Shown here piece by piece: positions 19,901-26,000 of a DNA stretch of 26,000 nt (its first letter is position 1; every line of letters begins with the position of its first letter). The position numbers and the translations under genes are program-made. The notes beneath the pieces were generated by a model that saw only the letters and a program-made list of their open reading frames with translations, was not told the DNA's origin and searched no databases. The stretch is from Mesostigma viride (lineage: Eukaryota; Streptophyta; Mesostigmatophyceae; Mesostigmatales; Mesostigmataceae), in the NCBI GenBank assembly GCA_009746045.1, contig RPFO01000022.1, positions 1,889,160 through 1,915,159 on the forward strand, written 5' to 3'.

Positions 19901-20742
19901 CCCGTCTGCCTTGATTTGCCTTCACTCTCACCTTGAAGTGCTCAACTTTCCTTCCGTGCCTGCCCTGTTTGGATGGGATCGGTGCGGACGAAAGCAGGTG
20001 GCCCTGCCCTGCCGGTATTCCTCGGCGCAGGTGGCCTCCCTCAACAAGCGGCACAGCGGTACGTTCTGCTCACTTGAGTGAGAAAGCTCCGCAGCCTGCA
20101 ACCTCTTGGCGTTGCTCTCGTGGCATTGTCCTCGTGAATGAGCAACGAGCAGGAAGATCCGCGTGTTCTGTGGACTTAACGTGTTCTAGTGCTGATGGCA
20201 TTGCATAGCAGCGTGTGGTGGGTAGGGCCACCGTTACATCTCTTACTTAGGTGCAGGATCAGCATCCTGGTTCCCCAAAACAGCGACTTCTTCAACTGAA
20301 GATTTTTATTTCAATGTAATCGTGTGGTGGGGGCGCTATGATGCATGTTACCATTACCAACCTTCGTCGGCAACTGTTTTTCTTCCTGGACTGCATACAC
20401 AGCAGGCATCCACAGTCTGTAGCTTCACACTTGTGGCAAAAATGTCATTTATTACATGTTGACCTTTTTTCCCAGCCACTGTGACACTTTGCATCCAATC
20501 ACTGAATTGTCTTCAAATGCTTTCTACGCGAGGTGGTCTTCTTGGCATCCAGAATAAGTAACCATGGAACCGCTAGTCTGCTTCTGCCGCTCGTGTTATG
20601 TACCCTGTCCCCATGCTCCTCAGGCGCTGGCGAAGGGCTCGGCACAACCGTGTACACTGACATGTACACAAACCCGAGGAAGAACGACTACGCGAAGCGT
20701 GCGCCTGTGCACAAGACGTTCTCAAACTTTCAGCTGTTGTGA
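10942..20742 (+). CDS. Ten-exon gene for a putative ciliary microtubule-associated (SAXO/TEX45-like) repeat protein
   Basis: Exons: 10942-11130, 11998-12183, 12981-13192, 16546-16699, 17415-17489, 18129-18275, 19022-19303, 19718-19729, 20031-20058 and 20624-20742. All nine joins keep frame with GT-AG introns and give about 467 codons ending TFSNFQLL-stop. An apparent stop at 13194 is bypassed by donor AA|GTAGGT; acceptor TGCAG|G at 16546 restores AAG and continues a basic helix (AEHMRRAATAMDAK, then KEMARRERQERRK). The protein repeats a loose S-x-F-x-L-G/GDD ... T-x-Y/H-x-x-x-F motif: SRVQIGDGSGF, SQFKLGG, MMIGDDSPANTNRFMTRHRE, SSFSLKMSDD then TSSYANNFVQ, and TTVYTDMYTNPRKNDYAKR. This pattern is familiar from SAXO/TEX45-type and flagellar-associated microtubule proteins; the functional call is inference. 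The ATG at 10942 is uncertain, since CGCCAG|G at 10950 could be an acceptor from a missing exon. The 12-nt exon (NNRK) is the weakest part. Confidence 0.75.
11131..11997 (+). repeat. Intron 1 with imperfect tandem repeats of about 80 bp
   Basis: About three and a half imperfect copies lie between 11265 and 11510. Each has GTACCA/CACCATGGAGT, then CTGATTGAGTTAGAATGATG, then ACCCTAAA followed by a G-run (one run reaches about 22 G at 11320-11341). Single TTTAGGG/CCCTAAA units look telomere-like but do not form a telomeric array. The intron has a donor at CGG|GTACGT and an acceptor at CACGCAG. Confidence 0.6.
12184..12980 (+). repeat. Intron 2 with a short tandem repeat
   Basis: Between about 12567 and 12650 a unit of about 33 bp (GTCTTAACCCTGGGTTAAGG then GCTTTAGC) is repeated two to three times. 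It contains the palindrome TTAACCCTGGGTTAA. The donor is GAG|GTGAGT and the acceptor GGCTGCAG|C. No coding content was recognised. Confidence 0.55.
13534..15670. repeat. 2.1-kb compound minisatellite of 13-bp and 19-bp units
   Basis: The array is built from two units that both start CAAGCA: A, CAAGCAGGTCGYG (13 bp), and B, CAAGCACCRTGTACATGCG (19 bp). The order is B followed by one to three A units; no B-B pairs were seen. Unit B carries the palindrome CATGTACATG when R is A. Almost all variant positions are CpG against TpG or CpA. No unit contains a stop codon in most phases, so very long open frames arise on both strands. Degenerate ancestral-looking units precede the array (13450-13533). 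Confidence 0.95.
15822..15990. repeat. Imperfect inverted repeat (fold-back element) in intron 3
   Basis: The left arm, about 15828-15876 (GATACATATTGGCCAGGAT ... CGGCTCAAAGGTCCC), and the right arm, about 15926-15983 (GGAACCTTTGAGCCGATGG ... GGCCAATACTTATCATGAC), are imperfect reverse complements over roughly 50-60 bases with a loop of about 50 bases. This fits a small MITE-like or fold-back insertion; no target-site duplication was established. Confidence 0.6.
16300..16450. repeat. Tandem repeat of about 27-29 bp in intron 3
   Basis: ATATTTTGTTGCTGCC followed by a C-rich segment (CCACCCCCCC or CGCTTCCCCCC) is repeated five times. The minus-strand open frames with QQQNMGG-like repeats are translations of this array. 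Confidence 0.75.
17700..17910. repeat. Tandem repeats in intron 5
   Basis: A short array of CACCAGG units (about 17716-17765) is followed by several copies of a 28-29-bp unit containing CCCCATGGCCCATGCTCATG (about 17796-17905). They lie inside the intron between exons 17415-17489 and 18129-18275. Confidence 0.65.
18618..18961. repeat. 14-bp minisatellite in intron 6, about 24 units
   Basis: The unit CCATGCCAKTACAC is repeated about 24 times, with K = T in the first units and mostly G afterwards, and degenerate units (ATCACAC, ATGTCATTAC) towards the right edge. Because 14 is not a multiple of three and the unit lacks stops, all forward frames stay open. The array ends about 60 bases before the exon 7 acceptor at 19021. 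Confidence 0.9.
19304..20623 (+). other. Introns 7-9 and the small exons between them
   Basis: Intron 7 (19304-19717) has CCTCCCCTTG repeats and two G-runs near 19539-19567. Intron 8 (19730-20030) has GTGCATGCACTGTG-type repeats near 19847-19895. Intron 9 (20059-20623) contains a TGTAA at about 20315. If the 12-nt exon at 19718 instead reads on, it gives VLLHRLLARA and a stop at 19760-19762, so an alternative shorter transcript is possible. Confidence 0.45.
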
Positions 20743-21284
20743 GCATTGCATGGTGGCACTCCCCCAACGCCTGACCTTTGCGACAATTCCAGCAAATTTT
20801 ACCATCATTTGACAACACACAAGTGAGGACGTTTACAACTGTGAGCCCATTACCTCAGGGATAATCTCTAACGCACAAGTTATCTATCAGCGTTACATCT
20901 AGAAAGCACCAGTGCTGGATGCCGCGCTTTGGAAGGACACCACCCCTAACTTCTTGGCCCCTGGTGCTGGATGCTGCGCTTTGGAAGGACACCACCCCTG
21001 ACTTCTTGGCCCGCTTTCAGTCGCCGAGAGAGCTGAAGTCAATTTGTGGCCTGCAATTAATTAATTTTTCATCACGTGCTAATTAGTTAAGGGGACAGGA
21101 CATACCTAAAGTGCACTTTTCTGGAAAGCATACCTATGCATGGGATTAAAATCCCAGGATGATTGGGGTCCATAAATATGATTTTTAAAAAAAATTCCAG
21201 CCACTTGGGGGGGGTACTACCCCCCAGCAGGTGCCCGTTATGTGCTAAAAATAGAAAAAGACGCTATTTAAGCCACATTTTCCA
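20743..21284. other. 3' flank of the ten-exon gene
   Basis: No TGTAA polyadenylation pentamer was found on the plus strand in the first 150 bases past the stop. The region holds the 52-bp tandem duplication at 20912-21012 and an AATTAATTAATT run near 21056-21067 that resembles the tails of the nearby retroelements. No gene was recognised. Confidence 0.45.
20912..21012. repeat. 52-bp tandem duplication
   Basis: A unit starting GTGCTGGATGCCGCGCTTTG and ending at CTTCTTGGCCC occurs twice with a 52-base period (20912-20963 and 20964-21012). The copies differ at very few positions, so the duplication is recent. Confidence 0.85.
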
Positions 21285-21612
21285 TAGGACAATTAAAACT
21301 TAAATTAAATTATAACATGCCTCCGTTGGGTGATCATGTAGCACATATTCCTTGATGGATGGTGGAGTGGAGGGAGCCGCGTAGGCTAACTCACCTAACG
21401 CTAATCTATCTAGTCTAGAAAAATCCTAACGACCCTACTCATCAAAACGCCTCCTCCGCTTGGGGGGAGGTGGCTTGCCCACAGGGTCGGGCGTGTGAGC
21501 CTTGACAATCTTCTGCCACCGCGTCTTATTCTGCATGGCAGTCCAAAGAAGGGAGAGAGAGTGGATGCGGTATTCAAACTGGGCTGGGACCAGTAGGTCA
21601 TCCAGCAACATC

Positions 21613-22374
21613 GGTGGCACGCTGGCTACTGAACTTCCTCACATTTCCACCGCCGCCGCATCCACCTCCACTGCCATTTCCGCCTCCACTGCCGACATCA
21701 CAGCCCAGCTCCTCGACCTCGACCAACGCCTTCAAGCCACCGCCACCGCCCTTGAGTGCTTGCATGACACCGCCGGCCTCACCGCCCAGGCGGTGAAGGA
21801 CATCGCTGCCCAGCCGGCACCTGCTGGCCCGGCCGGTGATGCTCCCTCCACCTGGGCGGACTTGCTTAAGCATCATACCACCTCCACCACCTCCACCATC
21901 GCGGCACAACTCAAGCAACAAGCCCTCGACCTTCGCGAGGCAGCCGAGCTCGACAAGCGCAGCCACAATGTCATCGTCAAGCACCTCGACCAGCCGGCAG
22001 GTGAGACCTCCACGAGCCTCCTTGAGGCATTTAAGCGCGACATTCTTGCCCCCATGCAACTCACTGGTGAGCTGGACATGTCGGCTGTCCGCCTACCCCG
22101 CGCGCGGGGTAAGGCTGGCCCGGCACCTGTGCTCCTCACCTTTAAGTACATGGCGGACAAGCTGGCGTTCCTTAAATGCCGCAAGAAGCTCTCGGAGACT
22201 CGCTTCACGCTGGACGACGACTTGACCCTGGCCCAGCAACAGCGGCGACGCGAGCTATGGCCGACCTACCTTCAGCTCCGGCAGCGCGCAGGGGGGAAGC
22301 CGGTATACTGGAGGGGGGCGGTCATCCACGTTGACCACAAGCCCTGGCAGGCCCCTCCTGCCACCTCAGACTAG
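21613..22374 (+). CDS. LINE-1-type ORF1 protein, N-terminally truncated
   Basis: About 253 codons are open to the TAG at 22372-22374. The open frame continues upstream to ATG 21502, but 21502-21612 belongs to the older LINE in antisense, so that Met is not the original start. Order of parts: an Ala/Thr/Ser-rich low-complexity segment; a helical, probably coiled-coil segment (IAAQLKQQALDLREAAELDK); an RRM-like core (HNVIVKHL ... PVLLTFKYMADKLAFLKCRK); and a basic C-terminal domain (LTLAQQQRRRELWPTYLQLR, then KPVYWRGAVIHVD). This coiled coil-RRM-CTD order is the architecture of L1 ORF1p, an RNA-binding chaperone of the retrotransposition particle. The frame is intact over its retained length. 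Confidence 0.75.
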   Translation, partial: GGTLATELPHISTAAASTSTAISASTADITAQLLDLDQRLQATATALECLHDTAGLTAQAVKDIAAQPAPAGPAGDAPSTWADLLKHHTTSTTSTIAAQLKQQALDLREAAELDKRSHNVIVKHLDQPAGETSTSLLEAFKRDILAPMQLTGELDMSAVRLPRARGKAGPAPVLLTFKYMADKLAFLKCRKKLSETRFTLDDDLTLAQQQRRRELWPTYLQLRQRAGGKPVYWRGAVIHVDHKPWQAPPATSD

Positions 22375-22623
22375 GGAATATACTGGTCAGCAGTGTAGAT
22401 TAGACAGGCTTAGCCTTTGCATGTGGCCCAGGCGCATGTGCTCCCATAATGGCCCCCATGGATGATGCTTTCAGTATTTAGCCACGTCCTGCCTACAATG
22501 GGACCTCCCATGGATGTTGCATTAAGAATTTAGCCATGCTATGCCTATGCAGGGAGTTACTCTCTGCTGAGATGCCATGTGTACACCAGCTATAGCCTAG
22601 CCACATATGTACCTTCCACCCCA

Positions 22624-23091
22624 TACACCCTCCGCATTGGAAGTTTGTTATTATGGGTCAATTTTTGCCGTATTTGCATTACGAATAACCCTGGATTGTT
22701 TGTTGGGGAGCCAGTTAGAGTCCCGGGTTTTTATTATTTAATTAAAACCTTTTGTTTGTTTGTTTGTCCTACAGCCGTTCAAGGCACATGGGTACTTATT
22801 TAATTAATAAATTTCTTTTGTTTGTTTGGTAGATATCGTACACGCCGTCCCCAATTCGGCCGGCAATCCGGCCCGGCGGCCCCCCTTCGGCGGCCATAGG
22901 CTAGAGTCAGTGGAGGTCAGTGATACCCAGAGCCCACATGAGTTAATTAATTAATTTTGTTTGTTTGTTTGTTGAGTCCAGTCCTCAGCCCCCGGAGTTA
23001 ATTAATTAATTTTCTTTTGTTTTTTTTATGGTTTTCAGCCAGAACATTTTCCAGAAGCTAATTATTTAGTTAGAACTTCCAATGCGGGCGG
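22624..23091. mobile_element. MITE-like insertion with ~23-bp terminal inverted repeats inside half-LINE copy 1
   Basis: The left end TACACCCTCCGCATTGGAAG (22624 onward) and the right end (about 23069-23091) are reverse complements at about 21 of 23 positions. The 3' region of the half-LINE is continuous in other copies but interrupted around here. The interior is non-coding and contains three blocks of TTAATTAATTAA followed by TTTG/TTTTG runs (22753-22773, 22942-22973, 22998-23027). No flanking duplication was clearly seen. Confidence 0.55.
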
Positions 23092-23305
23092 TGTATGTCA
23101 TGCAGGCCTTCTAGGCCCTCTCCTCAAGCCGCCCTGGGTGCCAGTGCTTGTTAAGGAGGCATGAACCATCATGGCGGTGCAGGTGCACCTTGTGCACCCA
23201 GAGCAGGTGATAGTAGTTGTACTTCCTCCACCTAGCTGCAGGTTGTCGCCCTGATTGTATTACAAACCCATAGATGCCCCTTTCTCAGGGCTATGTGTTA
23301 CATAT

Positions 23306-23319
23306 GCTCCCAACGGAGC
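23306..23319 (+). other. Half-LINE 3'-end hairpin (copy 1)
   Basis: GCTCC (23306-23310) pairs with GGAGC (23315-23319) around CAAC, about ten bases before the TTAA tail. Copies at 25044-25057 and 24711-24724 have ACTCC paired with GGAGT, a compensatory change at the terminal stem pair. Confidence 0.6.
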
Positions 23320-24170
23320 TATGATTTTAATTAATTAATTAATCCAGCAACATCTGGGTGTAGTTCGTGACATGTTTCCCTACCCTTTTGGGAATGCCCT
23401 TGGGGCCAGGCCAGGTCAGAATATGCCGCCCTGGCTGGCCAAGCGGCTGGGCCCGCCTGCCAGACCAAGGGCGGTGTCGACCTGGCTGGTGCGAGCAAGG
23501 TGTCCTACAAATACTATCCTACGCTGTCGAATCTCGTCCAAAATACGAGGCATGCCCTGATACAAAGACTCTAATGACGGGCGCTCGGAGAACCCTACGT
23601 TCAGGACCTGTCGGAGCATCCTGTAAACTGTGCCGTCTAGCTTAGCTGCCAGTGTGGGTGTGAGTGTCCACGCCTCGGCGCCATACGTGAGCACCGTGAG
23701 GACGAGGACCTTGAAGAGCATGCGCTTGCGGTGCTTGCCCAGGCCCTTGGAGCGCCAGTAGGTGTTGAGCGAACGAAGCCTACTGTAGCCCAGGCCAGGC
23801 CGATGCGGGTGTCCACATCGTCGGCGGTGTCGGGGAGCCAACTCCCCAACAGTTTGAAGCGATCGCGGAACGGGACCTCCGTCCCGTCGAGCAGGCGCGG
23901 CAGCGGCGGTGTACTGGAGGCCCGGCCAATCACCATCGCCTCAGTTTTGACACTAATCTCCAACCCCACCGCCCTCGCCTCCAGGCCGAGACAGTCCAGC
24001 CAGGTCTGAATGTGCTCGGGGCGCGCGATGAGGGTGGTGTCATCCGCATAAATCAGGTCGGCCAGGCGGTAGCCACGTTTAACCCCGCCGTGCGCGCTCT
24101 CGTTAAGGATGTCCAAGCCTGGCTCGATACTGGCATAGGGCAATGGGCAACCATACTGGGACCAAATCAT

Positions 24171-24689
24171 ATATTTCCATATATAGTTCCCCCACTTTTT
24201 AGAAAGTCTGCCTAATTGGGACCAAGAAATAAGCAAGGATGCACACATTATTAATTTTCCCGCAAAACAGGTACTTTTTAATTAATTAAAAAAAATAAAT
24301 CAAATCATAAACACTTTAAAGATTGCCATATCATATATTTTCAAATACTAGAGAGGGGGGGACATACAGCCCCAAATTTTCAGGTCATTCTGACAACCAC
24401 AGCGGAAGTTATTAACGTTCATAGGTTGTCACCAGTGACGAAGCTAAGGGAGGTTTTAGCCAGTAATTAACCACGCTAACACCCGGCCCTTTGTACATCT
24501 AAGCCACGTGAAAACTGCATGGCCAAACCACATGCTATACCATCCTCTGCACATATGATACCTCATATTTCAAGGTTGTCTCCATACCTCCTATGTTCAA
24601 GGTTTGACGACATTCTGACAACTTAGAACTGCCCAAGTTACAACCATTCCAAGACAGCCACCCATGTAGACACTACAAGGAAGTTAGAG
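24171..24689. other. AT-rich spacer, no gene recognised
   Basis: The stretch has TTAATTAATT at 24278-24287 and A-rich sequence. No open frame with a recognisable product was found, and no matching 5' target-site duplication of the interrupted LINE could be identified here. Confidence 0.5.
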
Positions 24690-25020
24690 TAACCATTAAT
24701 CAGAAACAGAACTCCGTTGGGAGTATGTGTAGCACATATCCCAGAGAGGAGGCATATGGCTTTTAATACATTCTGAGCTACTTCCTGCAAGGGTGGGAAT
24801 GTAAACAACACTTGCTCTAGACCTGTGCACCAAGGGCACCTGCACCCCCCAGAGTCTCAAGCAACACCCAACTAAGGGGAGCCTGTCATGGGGGGGGAAG
24901 ATCAACATGGCTATACAAAAGCTAGGGCATGGCTTCTCAGCAGAGCTAGAGCGACTCTCTGCATAGGCATAGCATGGCTAGATTCTTAATGCAACATCCA
25001 TGGGGGGGGGTCCCATTATA
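24690..25020 (-). mobile_element. Half-LINE 3' region, copy 3 (fragment)
   Basis: On the minus strand this repeats the 3' region found at 25025-25310 and, in part, at 22450-22575 and 23095-23341. Shared blocks are CCCATGGATGTTGCATTAAG, CTCTGCTGAGAAGCCATG, CTTGCAGGAAGTAGCT, ATGTGCTACA, and the ACTCC-CAAC-GGAGT hairpin (24711-24724). The tail is short (GATTAATGG). It abuts copy 2, so the two form a near-tandem arrangement with a period of about 335 bp. Confidence 0.7.
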
Positions 25021-25024
25021 GGCG

Positions 25025-26000
25025 TTAATTAATTAGGAACATAACTCCATTGGGAGTATATGTAGCACATAGCCCAGAGAAGGGGCATATGGCCTATAAT
25101 ACATTCTAAGCTACTTCCTGCAAGGGTGGATCGAATGTATGAACGACACTTGCTCTACTAAGGTGCACCAGGGCACCTGCATCCCCAAGCGCTAGGGCAT
25201 GGCTTCTCAACAAAGAGTGACTCTCTGCATACAGTACGCAGAGCGTGGCTAAATGCTTAGTGCAACATCCATGGGGGTCCCATTATAGGCATGGCTTGGC
25301 TAAATTCTGAAGGCATCATCCATGGGGGCCGTACTTAATAGGCGCACATGCGCGTAGGCCACATGCTAGGCTAAGCCTGACTAATCTACACTACTGGTAT
25401 ATATTCCCTAGACTGAGGTTGCTGGGGTGGCAGGAGGTGCCTGCCAGGGCTTATGGTCAACGTGGATGACCGCCCCCCTCCAGTATACCGGCTTCCCCCC
25501 TGCGCGCTGCCGGAGCTGAAGGTAGGTCGGCCATAGCTCGCGTCGCCGCTGCATGTTGCTGGGCCAGGGTCAAGTCGTCGTCCAGCGTGAAGCGAGTCCC
25601 CAAGAGCTTCTTGCGGCATTTCAAGGAACGACTGTCAGCTTGTCCGCCATGTACTTAAAGGTGAGGAGCACGGGTGCCGGGCCAGCCTTACCCCGCGCGC
25701 GGGTGAAGCGGACAGCCGACATCCGCAACTCACCTGTGCATGAGTAGCATGGGGGCAAGAATGTCGCGCTGAAGTGCCGTGAGAAGACTCGTCGGGGTCT
25801 CACCTGCCGGCTGGTCGAAGTGCTTGACGATGACATAATTTGTGGCTGCGCTTGTCGAGCTCGGCCTCCTCACGAAGGTCGAGTGCTTGGTTGCGAGATC
25901 GAGCTGTGCCGCGATGGTGGAGGTGGTGGAGTTAGGTTGATATTGTGCGGAAACCTTTTGCCACTTGGCTTCTAAGGTTCCGCACAGTACTACCAGGTGC
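25025..26000 (-). mobile_element. ORF1-only half-LINE, copy 2 (inverted, runs off the window)
   Basis: On the minus strand this matches 21700-22575 of copy 1 as an inverted repeat. It includes the ORF1 C-terminus (codons around 25420-25740: KAGPAPVLLTFKYMADKL, then KPVYWRGAVIHVDHKPWQAP), a stop equivalent near 25411, and the same 3' region. It ends with the ACTCC-CAAT-GGAGT hairpin (25044-25057) and TAATTAATTAA (25025-25036). The ORF1 of this copy has frameshifts and is a pseudogene. The 5' end lies beyond the window. Confidence 0.8.

Larger units (their letters stand above)
21613..23341 (+). mobile_element. ORF1-only non-autonomous LINE ('half-LINE'), copy 1
   Basis: A plus-strand insertion is delimited by a 13-bp target-site duplication (21600-21612 and 23342-23354). 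It starts inside an ORF1 open frame, ends that frame at 22374, and then runs through a 3' region straight into a hairpin (23306-23319) and a TTAATTAATTAATTAA tail. No endonuclease or RT sequence lies between the ORF1 stop and the tail. Its 3' end matches that of the ORF2-bearing LINE around it (the ATGTGYTACAT block, hairpin and TTAA tail). A secondary insertion (22624-23091) splits the 3' region. The inverted copy at 25025-26000 has the same ORF1-stop-3' region order, so ORF1-only is the family structure rather than a deletion private to one copy. Confidence 0.8.
21285..24170 (-). mobile_element. LINE ORF2 copy interrupted by a later retroelement insertion
   Basis: The minus strand carries two halves of one LINE: 24170-23342 and 21612-21285. 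The first half encodes RT sequence with the catalytic motif YADD (24039-24050, in LADLIYADDTTLIA), then VGLEISVKTEAMVIG, FRDRFKLLGSWLPD and, after a frameshift near 23780, LFKVLVLTVLTYGAEAWTLT and RQRRIVFVGHLARTSQVD. The second half encodes the ORF2 C-terminus (FEYRIHSLSLLWTAMQNKTR, then PDPVGKPPPPKRRRR and a stop) and a 3' UTR ending in AATTTAATTTAA. The halves meet at the 13-bp sequence ATCCAGCAACATC, present at 21600-21612 and 23342-23354 as the target-site duplication of the inserted element. The copy is 5'-truncated within the RT and frameshifted, so inactive. Confidence 0.85.

Overview
The window looks like nuclear DNA from a green alga, probably a chlorophycean or volvocine relative of Chlamydomonas. 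The reasons are GC-rich exons broken by many spliceosomal introns, a nuclear cytosolic ribosomal protein gene, a second gene whose protein looks like a cilium/axoneme microtubule-binding protein, many minisatellites and homopolymer runs, and several L1-type non-LTR retrotransposons. No prokaryotic signals (operons, Shine-Dalgarno sites, CRISPR) were seen. The organism call is inference; the gene structures were read from the sequence.

Layout. 1-1030: decayed LINE ORF2 on the minus strand (endonuclease C-terminus and the linker towards RT). 1031-5146: intergenic DNA holding a precisely bounded 5'-truncated LINE (2380-3271, 11-bp target-site duplication), a tRNA-like segment (about 3648-3763), striking ACGCGAT palindromes (1214-1271, 4268-4285) and a 26-bp inverted-repeat pair (4032-4486). 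5147-8236, minus: complete five-exon gene for small ribosomal subunit protein eS7 (RPS7, 192 aa), with one apparent GC-AG intron. 8237-10941: divergent intergenic region with a perfect 15-bp hairpin and three copies of a short (CAA)n-tailed repeat. 10942-20742, plus: a ten-exon gene of about 467 codons. Its protein repeats an SxFxLG/GDD...TxYxxxF-type motif seen in ciliary microtubule-binding (SAXO/TEX45-like) proteins. Most of its introns carry tandem repeats, including a 2.1-kb minisatellite in intron 3 and a 14-bp minisatellite in intron 6. 20743-26000: nested retroelements.

The most interesting part is the right-hand retroelement cluster. A minus-strand LINE ORF2 copy (24170 to 21285) is interrupted by a plus-strand element (21613-23341) with a 13-bp target-site duplication. 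The inserted element encodes only a LINE-1-type ORF1 protein followed directly by a 3' region and a (TTAA)n tail, with no ORF2. A second ORF1-only copy lies inverted at 25025-26000. These 'half-LINEs' share their 3' end with the ORF2-bearing LINEs: a short CTCC-CAAC-GGAG hairpin just before the (TTAA)n tail, whose stem shows a G-C to A-T compensatory change between copies. This resembles a non-autonomous ORF1-only partner (like mammalian HAL1) mobilised by a LINE through a shared 3' RNA structure.

The two host genes are divergently oriented and show no operon-like relation. Very long open frames over the minisatellites are artefacts of repeats that lack stop codons, not genes.
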